The notes under the pieces were generated by a model. The model saw only the letters and a program-made list of their open reading frames with translations. It did not search any database and was not told the origin of the DNA. The position numbers and the translations under genes are program-made. 64,000 nucleotides of DNA, taken from contig CAWFGB010000005.1 in assembly GCA_963815285.1 (NCBI GenBank), positions 124,001 to 188,000 on the forward strand. The letters run 5' to 3'. Each line of letters opens with the position of its first letter. Positions within the stretch are counted from its first letter, which is position 1. This document shows positions 52,772-60,012 of this stretch, one piece after another. This stretch comes from JACCSI01 sp963815285. GTDB lineage: Bacteria; Acidobacteriota; Vicinamibacteria; Vicinamibacterales; UBA2999.

Positions 52772-54019
52772 CTACCGTAGCGCGTTGACTGCTTCCTGTG
52801 CGCCGAGGACTGCGAAGAGAGCGAGGATCGCGAACAGCAGGAGGTTGGTCGTCCAGTGGTTGCGCGGAACGGTCGACGTCCACGCCACTTTGTTGTTCAG
52901 ATAGAGCAGCGTGGCGGCGAGAAACGGCACGAACATGCTGCCGACAATCGTGTACAAGACGATGATCAGGAGCGGGCGACCCGTGAAGGCAAACGGGATA
53001 GGAATCAGCGCGATGAAGGCGAGCGCGAGGCGATACGGCGTGCTCGTCACCTGCGTCACGGCCCGACGCTGTTCGACCGAGAGCCGCTTCATGATGCCGT
53101 AGAAGTCGGCGTAGAGATACGGCACGCTCTGCCAGACGCCGAGCAGCGATGCAAACACCGCCGCCCAGAACCCCAGCGCGTAGGCATACACGCCGAACGG
53201 TCCGAGCAGGGTGCCGAGCACTTCCGCCATCTTTGGCACCGCCTGCGCGTCGGTGATGGTGACCCGGGCGAGAAAAAACGCCTGGTTGGCGATGACCATG
53301 ATTGACATGCCGAAGATCGCCGTGAACAAGTAGGCCACCGCGACGTCGCCGCGCACGTAGCCGAGGTCGCCGGCGTCGCTGATCTTCTCTTCCCGCATCC
53401 AGTAGTTGTAGGACAGCATCGTGATCGAGCCGCCGATGCCACCGATGATCGACAGCACGTAGGTGCCGCTCGTCGGCGGAATCGTGGGCACGAGCAGGCC
53501 CGCGGCGATGCGGCCCCAGTCACTGACGATGAGCACCGCGCAGACGAGAATGCTGAAGCCCATGACGCCGACGAGCAGCTTCATCAACCGCTCGAACCAG
53601 GCATAGCCGCCGATCCAGACGAAAGCGAAGCCGATCAGGCTGTGCGCCACCGCGCCCCACGACTGCGGAATCGCGCCGCCGGTCAGATTCGAGATGCCCA
53701 GGCCGGTCGCGTTGGTGAGCGCGGCGCTCACGAAAATCGTCCACAGCACGAGGTAAGCGGCAAAGTAGTACTTGACCCAGGCGGGCAGGTGGGCCGCCCA
53801 CCCTTCGAGTGCGGTCAGCCCCGTGGCCAGCTGCCACCGGGCGATGCCTTCGCTCAGCACGAACTTGAAAAAGGCGCCGAGGGCGATGGCCCACAGCAGC
53901 ACGACGCCGTAACGCGCGCCACCCACGGTTGCCGCCACGACGTCACCGGAGCCGATGCCGGTCGCGGCCACGATCAGGCCAGGCCCCGCGAGTTTGAGGA
54001 AGCTGTCTGTACGTTTCAC
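52772..54019 (-). CDS. Divergent Nramp-family transporter
   Basis: 415 residues, about eleven membrane helices, beginning FLKLAGPGLIVAATGIGSGD, the Nramp-like TM1 context. The DPGN metal-binding motif of classical Nramp Mn/Fe transporters is replaced by GSGD, and the TM6 MPH motif is not seen (GGSITMLSYNYWMREE is there instead). It may therefore carry a different ion. GTG start. It lies 13 nt after the TauE/SafE-like gene on the same strand, so they are likely co-transcribed. Confidence 0.8.
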   Translation of the reverse strand: MKRTDSFLKLAGPGLIVAATGIGSGDVVAATVGGARYGVVLLWAIALGAFFKFVLSEGIARWQLATGLTALEGWAAHLPAWVKYYFAAYLVLWTIFVSAALTNATGLGISNLTGGAIPQSWGAVAHSLIGFAFVWIGGYAWFERLMKLLVGVMGFSILVCAVLIVSDWGRIAAGLLVPTIPPTSGTYVLSIIGGIGGSITMLSYNYWMREEKISDAGDLGYVRGDVAVAYLFTAIFGMSIMVIANQAFFLARVTITDAQAVPKMAEVLGTLLGPFGVYAYALGFWAAVFASLLGVWQSVPYLYADFYGIMKRLSVEQRRAVTQVTSTPYRLALAFIALIPIPFAFTGRPLLIIVLYTIVGSMFVPFLAATLLYLNNKVAWTSTVPRNHWTTNLLLFAILALFAVLGAQEAVNALR

Positions 54020-54032
54020 GCGCAGATCGGTT

Positions 54033-54951
54033 CTATGCCGTCTGCGTCATGGCAGCCCGCGCCTCTTCTGCTTTGCGTTCGCTCGAGGCCGAGCGCAGCA
54101 TCGTGAACGACGTATACGAGATCACGATGAGCACCAGCGTGCGGACCATCGGCGTCGGCAGCGATTCGACGAGCCAGACGGCGAGGAAGACCGCCAGCGG
54201 TCCGCCAACGGCCAGGCCGATCGAGGCGCGCAGGTTGTAGGCATTGCGGCGGATGAACTGGATGCTGGCAACCGGCATCAGGAACGCGCACGAGCCCATC
54301 ATGATCGGAAACGCCGCTACTGGATTCATCCCGAGCAGGCTCACGAGTACCATGCAGGGCGCGTACAGGCCAATGCCCAGGGTCATCAGCGCGCCGAGCA
54401 CGAAGTTGCCGACCACGCCCAGGATTAGCGCGGTTCCGGTCAGGGCCAGCGCATCGCCGCCCGGGGCCAGGTTCAGAATCTGGGCAAGGACGATGACGGA
54501 CGCACCCAGCAGCGCCGTGCCCATCCCCAACTGCACTTTGCGCCGCGAGAACCCGGCGACCAGGTTGGCGCCGAGCCACGCGCCCGCGCACGCGGCCGAA
54601 ATCATGAACACCAGCGTCCGGAACTCGACGGCCACCGCGGTGATGAAGAGCAGCGCCTGAATGCCGGCATTGATCGTGTGGCCCACGTTCAAGGTGCCCG
54701 GAATCTGCTGATCCGGGACCAGCTTCCAGGCCTTGAACGCCGCGGTGCTGGTGGCAAACGACCCGATGCCGAGCGTATCGAAGAAGTTGGTGACGAACCC
54801 GATGCCGACGTGTTTCGCGTTCGGGACCACCGGCTCGTCGGCGGCGTGCGACCGATCGGCGCGTCGCTTCCGCGCCATCACAAGCCAGACGATGAGATAA
54901 ATCGCGGTCAGTACCGACGAGGGCGCCGAGCAGAATGACTTTTGCGTCCAT
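54033..54951 (-). CDS. TauE/SafE-like membrane protein, frameshifted near 54914
   Basis: ATG 54951 gives MDAKVILLGALV. Removing one base of the CC at 54914-54915 continues it as VLTAIYLIVWLVMARKRR and on through IGFVTNFFDTLGIGSFATST, SRRKVQLGMGTALLGASV, NFVLGALMTLGIGLYAPCM and FIRRNAYNLRASIGL, to a stop at 54033. This is the TauE/SafE (DUF81) permease pattern, about 305 residues and eight or more helices. Proposed substrates for the family are sulfite or organosulfonates. The repeat array upstream supplies a spurious alternative N-terminus. Confidence 0.8.
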
Positions 54952-54970
54952 GTTCTTTGCGAAGAATACA

Positions 54971-55083
54971 CCAGGCCCCAGACCAGGCCCCAGGCCCCAG
55001 GCCCCAGGCCCCAGGTCCCAGGCTCAGACATCAAGCCTCAGGCCTCAGGCCTCAGGCCTCAGGCCTCAGGGCTCAGACATCAG
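54971..55083. repeat. Heptamer arrays CAGGCCC and CAGGCCT
   Basis: About six CAGGCCC units (54972-55020) are followed by five CAGGCCT units (55036-55069). The element GGCTCAGACATCA appears before and again after the second array (about 55021 and 55070). The block lies upstream of the TauE/SafE-like start. Confidence 0.85.
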
Positions 55084-55093
55084 AAACACAAAC

Positions 55094-55120
55094 GCCCGGC
55101 CGCGTTGAAGCGGGCCGGGC
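55094..55120 (-). terminator. Intrinsic terminator of the Tat zinc-ribbon operon
   Basis: GCCCGGCC (55094-55101) and GGCCGGGC (55113-55120) form an 8-bp stem, with GC/GC pairing extending it. Read on the minus strand it is followed by GTTTGTGTTT. It lies between two heptamer blocks, downstream of the gene at 55198. Confidence 0.75.
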
Positions 55121-55141
55121 ACATTCTGTCGCTTATCGTCT

Positions 55142-55197
55142 GACTGAGGCCTGAGGCCTAGCCCTGCTGAGGCCTGACGCCTGACGCCTGGGGCCTG
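55142..55197. repeat. Second block of CAGGCCT-like heptamers
   Basis: Units such as TGAGGCC, TGAGGCC, TGACGCC, TGACGCC and TGGGGCC follow the terminator, directly next to the zinc-ribbon gene stop codon. They are the reverse-strand form of the heptamer at 55036-55069, so the terminator is flanked by inverted repeat blocks. Confidence 0.7.
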
Positions 55198-55557
55198 CTA
55201 TTCCACGTAGGAGTAGCCGCAGTTCTCGCAGATCCACATCTTGCCCTGCTTGTACATGTTATAGCCGCATTGCGGGCAGATCTTGTACTCGCGGCCTTCC
55301 TTGTCGATCAGCTTGCCGTTCTTCGGCTTTTCGCCCTCGGCAAAAGGATCCTCCGGCTGATTCGGCTCTTCCTTCGGCTTCTCTTCCTTCGGCTTCTCTT
55401 CCGGCTTCGGCTTCTGATTCTGCGGTGGGGCCTGCTGGCCGCCCGCCGTCGTGGCAAGGGCAGGAACCGCGCTCAGCCCGAGGGCGCCGGCAAAGAGCGC
55501 CGAGCCGCGCAGAAAACTCCGTCGATCAAATGTCCGTGAGGTGTTGTCGTTGGCCAT
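55198..55557 (-). CDS. Tat-exported zinc-ribbon protein
   Basis: 119 residues. Twin-arginine signal (DRRSFLRGSALFAGALGLSA) with AxA-type cleavage after ALA. A charged linker of Lys/Glu/Pro repeats (KPKPEEKPKEEKPKEEP, about 50-75) follows. The C-terminus is a zinc ribbon or rubredoxin-like knuckle pair (CPQCGYN...CENCGYSY, about 95-117). Tat export implies folding, perhaps with metal, before transport. It is the last gene of the TPR-kinase-regulator operon, 42 nt after the regulator stop. Partner and role unknown. Confidence 0.8.
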   Translation of the reverse strand: MANDNTSRTFDRRSFLRGSALFAGALGLSAVPALATTAGGQQAPPQNQKPKPEEKPKEEKPKEEPNQPEDPFAEGEKPKNGKLIDKEGREYKICPQCGYNMYKQGKMWICENCGYSYVE

Positions 55558-55599
55558 GGTCTGTCGTCTCTACCAGCCCTACCCCCGCAATTTTACCAG

Positions 55600-56280
55600 C
55601 TACCCGACAAACTTGTACCCCGACCCATGAATGGTCAAAATGTGCTCCGGGGCATGCGGGGCCCGCTCGATTTTCTGCCGCAGCTTGGCAACGAAATTAT
55701 CAATCGTCCTGGTCGTCGGAAACTCCTCGTATCCCCACACTTCGTTGAGAATCTGCTCCCGCGTCACCACCTGTCCAATGTGCTGGACGAAATAGCGCAA
55801 CAGGTCGAATTCCCGAGCCGTGAATTCGATCCGCGACTTGCCGCGCCGCGCCTGATGGAGCTTGAAGTCGATCTCGATATCTCCGATTTTGACGAGATCG
55901 GCGGGCGGCTTCTGCGTGCCCGAGCGTCGCAGGACGGCGCGCACCCGCGCCAGGAGTTCGGTAATCGAAAACGGCTTGGTGACGTAATCATCGGCGCCTA
56001 GTTCGAGCCCCAGCACCTTGTCGGTCTCCGCGGACCGTGCGGTCAGCATGACAATCGGCGTGGCAGTCGAGCGGGCACGGAGCTCGCGGCAGACGTCGAA
56101 GCCGTTCTTCTTCGGCAGCATCACGTCGAGAATCACGAGATCGGGCGAAAAACTCGCGGCGCGGGCGAGGCCCTCGTCGCCATCTCCCGCGGTTTGCACT
56201 TCGTAGCCTTCGAGTTCGAGGTTGTCACGCAGACCGAGCAACATCTGCGGCTCGTCCTCGATCACCAGGATGCGTTTCAT
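55600..56280 (-). CDS. OmpR/PhoB-family response regulator
   Basis: 226 residues: receiver domain with acidic pocket in VIEDEPQ, phosphorylatable Asp in LVILDVMLPKKNG (about 51), Thr in VMLTARS and Lys in DYVTKPFS. A winged-helix DNA-binding domain follows (GKSRIEFTAREFDLLRYFV, RTIDNFVAKLRQKIE, TIHGSGYKFVG). Its start overlaps the end of the kinase gene by 56 nt. GGAGGGA precedes ATG 56280. Targets are unknown; the divergent Rieske operon is a candidate. Confidence 0.95.
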   Translation of the reverse strand: MKRILVIEDEPQMLLGLRDNLELEGYEVQTAGDGDEGLARAASFSPDLVILDVMLPKKNGFDVCRELRARSTATPIVMLTARSAETDKVLGLELGADDYVTKPFSITELLARVRAVLRRSGTQKPPADLVKIGDIEIDFKLHQARRGKSRIEFTAREFDLLRYFVQHIGQVVTREQILNEVWGYEEFPTTRTIDNFVAKLRQKIERAPHAPEHILTIHGSGYKFVG

Positions 56281-58055
56281 GACGGTCTCCCTCCGAGGAG
56301 GCGCCCGGCGTTCTCAATACGCTGCCGGTATTGAGGTCCCCGCCGGCGGGGATGGGGAAGTGCAGCGTGAAGGTGCTGCCGTGCTCGGGCTCACTGTCCA
56401 CCCGCACGAAGCCGCCGTGTCCCCGCATCGTGTGATCGACAATCGCCAGACCCAGCCCGCACCCTTGTGGACCGCCGCCGAGGCCGCGGTCCACGCGATA
56501 GAACTTGCGAAAGATCTTCTTCTGCTCGCGGCGCGAGATGCCGATGCCGCGGTCCTTGACACCGACGCACACGTGACTGTTCGCCCGGCCGACGTGCACG
56601 TCGATGTCCCGTGCCTCGCCCGAATATTTCATGGCGTTGGCCAGCAGGTTCTCGATGGCCTGCTCAACGGCGTCCTCGTCCACGTTGACGGGTGGCAAGT
56701 CCGGATCGATGTGGGTATTCACCGTAAACTGCGCCTGGTTGAACTGGCTCTCCATGTCGGCCAGCACCTGTCGCGTGAGCGCCCCGATATCGACCGGCGC
56801 CGGTCGATACGGGCGCAGGCCCGCTTCCATGCGCGAGAAGTCCAGGATGTTCTCGATGAGTCGTGTCAACTTGCGCGCTTCAGCGTTGATGATGCGGTAG
56901 TACTCCTGCGCCCGATCCGGATTGCGCACGCGCCCGAGCTCCAGGGTTTCTGCGAAGAGCTGTATCAGCGCCAGCGGCGTCTTCAAGTCGTGCGACACCG
57001 AGGCAACGAAGTTGGATTTGAGTTCGGCCACACGCACCTCGCGGGCCGCGGCGCTGGCCACGAAGAACACGCCGCCACCCATGATGAGCGCAAGCACGAT
57101 CATGAGCGCCATCTGCGGACGCGTGTTGGCGCTCACGATCGCGGGGATCGTCTGCGCTCCGAAGCTGGTGCGGACACGCCAGGTTTCGCGGCTTTGTTCG
57201 TACGGAGCGGCGTATTCGAGCAGCTGGCTGTCGAAGAAGACCAGCGGGAATGTCCGTTCGTCGACAAACGCCGTCGATGCCGGGGCGCGGCCCGATGTCG
57301 TGACCGCGTTGCCCTCGGCGTCGGTCAAGTACAGGTCGAGTGGCGGAAACCCGATCGGTTGTTGCACGGTGGCGAGCCGCCGTTCGATGATGCTTGGGAA
57401 GTACTTGGTCCTGAGTTCCTCGGCATCCACCATGAACCCGAGCAGGCGCGTGACCCGCTCGCGATTGATGTCCCTCAAATCCCAACTGCAACTGCACGTA
57501 CTTCTTACGCCCGTCAACCACGGTCGGATACGCCACGATGGCCCGGCGTTCGGCCCCAAGCTGATGCGCCTTCGGGACCACCTCGCGATGGCGCGTGAGA
57601 GACTGGTGGAAGCGTCCATCGCCGTCGGTCGGCGGGGTTTGCAGGCTGGCCCGGTCGAAAACGTAGAACTTGTCTTCGAATCCCTCCGTCGTGTCTGACC
57701 ACAACCACAATTCTTCGATGAACGGGCTGGCCGCCATGCCTTCGCCGAACACCATGTCCAGCCACCCGAAATCCGGCGGGTTGAGCCGCGCCTCCCGGCC
57801 GGGGCGCAGCAGCAGATCGATGTGCGGACGCTTGAGTGTTTCTTCGATTTCGCGCGTCAGTGAATCGGCGGTATCGCGACTCAATTGTCGCAGGACGACC
57901 GAGGATGTTGCCTCGATATCATTGAGCGACTTGAACTGGAAATAGAACAGTACGGCCACCGGGATCGCGACGGCGATCGCAAGCCCCGCGGCAAAGCGGA
58001 CGCCGCGATTGTGAAGAAGATGGCCGAACGAGCTTGGCCGTGTGCTATCCATCAT
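56225..58055 (-). CDS. Membrane sensor histidine kinase, frameshifted near 57481
   Basis: Start ATG 58055, TM1 (RFAAGLAIAVAIPVAVLFYF), a periplasmic region, then a frame change. Adding one base to the CCC at 57481-57483 joins KKYVQLQL to DLRDINRERVTRLLGF. Next come TM2 (ALMIVLALIMGGGVFFVAS), the H-box VASVSHDLKTPLALIQLFAE, and ATP-binding N, G1 and G2 boxes (QAIENLLANAMKYSG, DRGIGIS, GLGLAIV). The joined protein has about 610 residues. It is cognate to the overlapping response regulator. The last 20 or so residues run into the regulator start and may be extra. Confidence 0.88.
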
Positions 58056-58088
58056 CCCTCCGCCTTACGCTCAAAGGACCGTGTTCCT

Positions 58089-59303
58089 TTACCGCGCTTG
58101 TTGGCGCGTGAGCCAATCGTGCACGTCGGGCCATCCGGCCAGGTCGGGCCGGTGGGTGAGCAGCGCCCAGGCGATGCTCTGCGTGTCAGCGAGCAGTTGC
58201 TCGCGGTAATCCCGCGGCAAACCGCTGGTGGCGCGCCGCAATTCCTCGATGGCGCCGCGCGCATCGCCCGTCGCCAGGCGGCACATCGCCAGGCGGGTCG
58301 CCTGCACAGGGTTGCGTTCGGTATCCCGCTTCTGACCTTCCGCGTAGGCGCCGAGTGCCGCCTGATAACGACCCTGTAAGAACAGTGTATGGCCGAGATT
58401 GTAATAACCAAAGGCCAGATCCGGAGCGAGCTCGAGGACGCGGCGAAAGGCGGCCTCGGATTCGACGAGCTGGCCCAACTCGCGCCGGACTACGCCGATG
58501 TTGTTGTGCGTCTGGGCGCTTGATGGATCGCACGCCATAGCCCGCGTGAACGCATCCAGTGCTTCTTCAGGCCGGTCGAGCTCCCCGAGCGTGGCCCCGA
58601 GATTGGACCAGGCGGACCCGAATCCCGGCAAGCGGTCCGCGGCGGCACGAAACGATTCGCTGGCGCGCTCCATGTCGTCGATCCGAAGCCAAAGTTTGCC
58701 GCGCTCGAAGTGCGCGGCCGGCCACTCCGGCGCCTGGGTGATCGCCTCGTCGAGGTCCCGGGCCGCAGCCTCGAGGTCGTTGACCTCCATGCAGACGCTG
58801 GCGGTTGCGAGCAAACTCGCCGGGGTTCGCCCCTCATCCAGCGCGCGCACGCAGAGCGCGAGTCTCTTAACAGGGTCCTCGGCGCGGAACGCGGCGACGA
58901 GCGCGGGCGACACTGGTGCACTTGGTGGACCCGCTGCACCTGCTGCACCCAGCGCACCCAGTGCACCCAGTGCACCTGTGCCGGTCGCGAGGAGTTGGGG
59001 CGCGTAGTGTGCGAGCGCTTCTCTGTCCGCGGTGGCCGTCATGATCACATCCCGGTCCCCGACGAACTGCCGCCATGCGGCCAACAGATACATCGGCTGG
59101 GTGGTGACCAACTGCGTCCCGGCAGCTTGACGATTGACGAAGGCCTCGTGGAGATTCGGAACCTCGATGGTCGCCGGGCCTGAAGGTAGATCGACCGTGA
59201 GAGGGTACACGAAAGGCCAGGACGCGGCGGGCGGCGCGACGACGACGGGACGATGCGACCGTTCGGCAGACGCACCGCCGAGCTCAATCAGCAGGCGAAG
59301 CAA
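58089..59303 (-). CDS. TPR protein with a Gly-Ala minisatellite tract
   Basis: 404 residues. The N-terminal 100 residues are of unknown fold. Then comes a low-complexity GTGALGALGALGAAGAAGPP tract encoded by the 9-nt repeats at 58914-58982. At least six tetratricopeptide repeats follow (EWPAAHFERGKLWLRIDDME, GSAWSNLGATLGELDRPEEALDAF, AQTHNNIGVVRRELGQLVESEAAF, AFGYYNLGHTLFLQGRYQAAL). It probably acts as a protein-interaction module for the downstream kinase/regulator pair. No clear signal peptide. First gene of that operon. Confidence 0.8.
   Translation of the reverse strand: MLRLLIELGGASAERSHRPVVVAPPAASWPFVYPLTVDLPSGPATIEVPNLHEAFVNRQAAGTQLVTTQPMYLLAAWRQFVGDRDVIMTATADREALAHYAPQLLATGTGALGALGALGAAGAAGPPSAPVSPALVAAFRAEDPVKRLALCVRALDEGRTPASLLATASVCMEVNDLEAAARDLDEAITQAPEWPAAHFERGKLWLRIDDMERASESFRAAADRLPGFGSAWSNLGATLGELDRPEEALDAFTRAMACDPSSAQTHNNIGVVRRELGQLVESEAAFRRVLELAPDLAFGYYNLGHTLFLQGRYQAALGAYAEGQKRDTERNPVQATRLAMCRLATGDARGAIEELRRATSGLPRDYREQLLADTQSIAWALLTHRPDLAGWPDVHDWLTRQQAR
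58914..58982. repeat. 9-nt minisatellite inside the TPR gene
   Basis: Units such as GCTGCACCT, GCTGCACCC, AGCGCACCC, AGTGCACCC, AGTGCACCT and flanking GGTGCACTT encode Gly-Ala-Leu/Ala on the minus strand. The core GTGCAC(C) matches the arrays at 39671 and 52405. Confidence 0.8.
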
Positions 59304-59388
59304 TGCCGCAGAGTACTACACGGCGCACGCTCGCCGTCCCACAGGTTTCCCTCCGTAGAGGTCTCAAACGAGGTTCCTCCACAAGGTT

Positions 59389-59460
59389 CACGAGGTTCGC
59401 AGAAGGTGTGTTCCTCGTGGTGACAAACTATGACGTGGTGGCTGCAGACGTACGTATAAT
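59389..59460 (+). promoter_or_regulatory. Putative promoter and inverted repeat upstream of the Rieske operon
   Basis: TATAAT at 59455-59460 is a perfect -10 box, 65 nt before the Rieske start. The best -35 is ATGACG at 59430-59435, with a long 19-nt spacer. Just upstream, CACGAGG (59389-59395) and CCTCGTG (59413-59419) are 7-nt inverted repeats. This could be a regulator site, since the divergent operon encodes an OmpR-type regulator. Confidence 0.55.
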
Positions 59461-59524
59461 CGGAGGTCCCGCGCGTTTTCCCTGCCTGCGCAAGCCGGGC
59501 CGCGCCTTTCCTCGCGGATAAGAA

Positions 59525-60010
59525 ATGACGGAGATTCAGCCGACCGATCGCTCGATGGGGCGCCGCAACTTCCTCGTCCGAGCCATCGTGGGTATTCAGG
59601 CCACGATCGGCGCGATTGTGGCGTTCATCATCGGCTCCACGACGTTGGCGCCGAGCTTTTCGGAGCGCGACGACACATGGCTGCGTGCCATCGAACTCGA
59701 CGCGCTGCCGGAGAATCAGCCGATTCCGGTCACCTTGCGGGTGTCGCGCAGCGACGGCTACTCCCAGGTGGTCGACCGAACCGTCATCTACCTCGTGCGT
59801 ACCGGCGAACAGAACGTCCGCGCGCTCCATTCCACATGCACCCACCTGGGGTGCCGGACCTCGTACGATCGAAAGAGCAAGCTCATTCTCTGCCCGTGTC
59901 ACGGCGGGGTCTACGATGTGGAAGGGCACGTCGTCTCGGGACCACCCCCGGCGCCGCTGCCGACCTTGTCCACCCGTATCGAAGACGGTCAGGTGCTGGT
60001 GCAGGTCTGA
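59525..60010 (+). CDS. Rieske iron-sulfur protein of a cytochrome bc complex
   Basis: 161 residues. Twin-arginine-like GRRNFLVRAIVG at the N-terminus followed by a membrane helix (ATIGAIVAFIIGSTTLA). The Rieske boxes are CTHLGC (Cys105, His107, Cys110) and CPCHGG (Cys123, Cys125, His126), giving the 2Fe-2S ligands and the disulfide pair. It transfers electrons from quinol to cytochrome c on the periplasmic side. The cytochrome b gene starts 2 nt after its stop. Confidence 0.95.
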   Translation: MTEIQPTDRSMGRRNFLVRAIVGIQATIGAIVAFIIGSTTLAPSFSERDDTWLRAIELDALPENQPIPVTLRVSRSDGYSQVVDRTVIYLVRTGEQNVRALHSTCTHLGCRTSYDRKSKLILCPCHGGVYDVEGHVVSGPPPAPLPTLSTRIEDGQVLVQV

Positions 60011-60012
60011 GG

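Noticed and set aside
54971..55197. CRISPR array or origin iterons
   Set aside because: Units are 7 nt with no spacers, no cas, parA or rep genes nearby, and no DnaA boxes seen.
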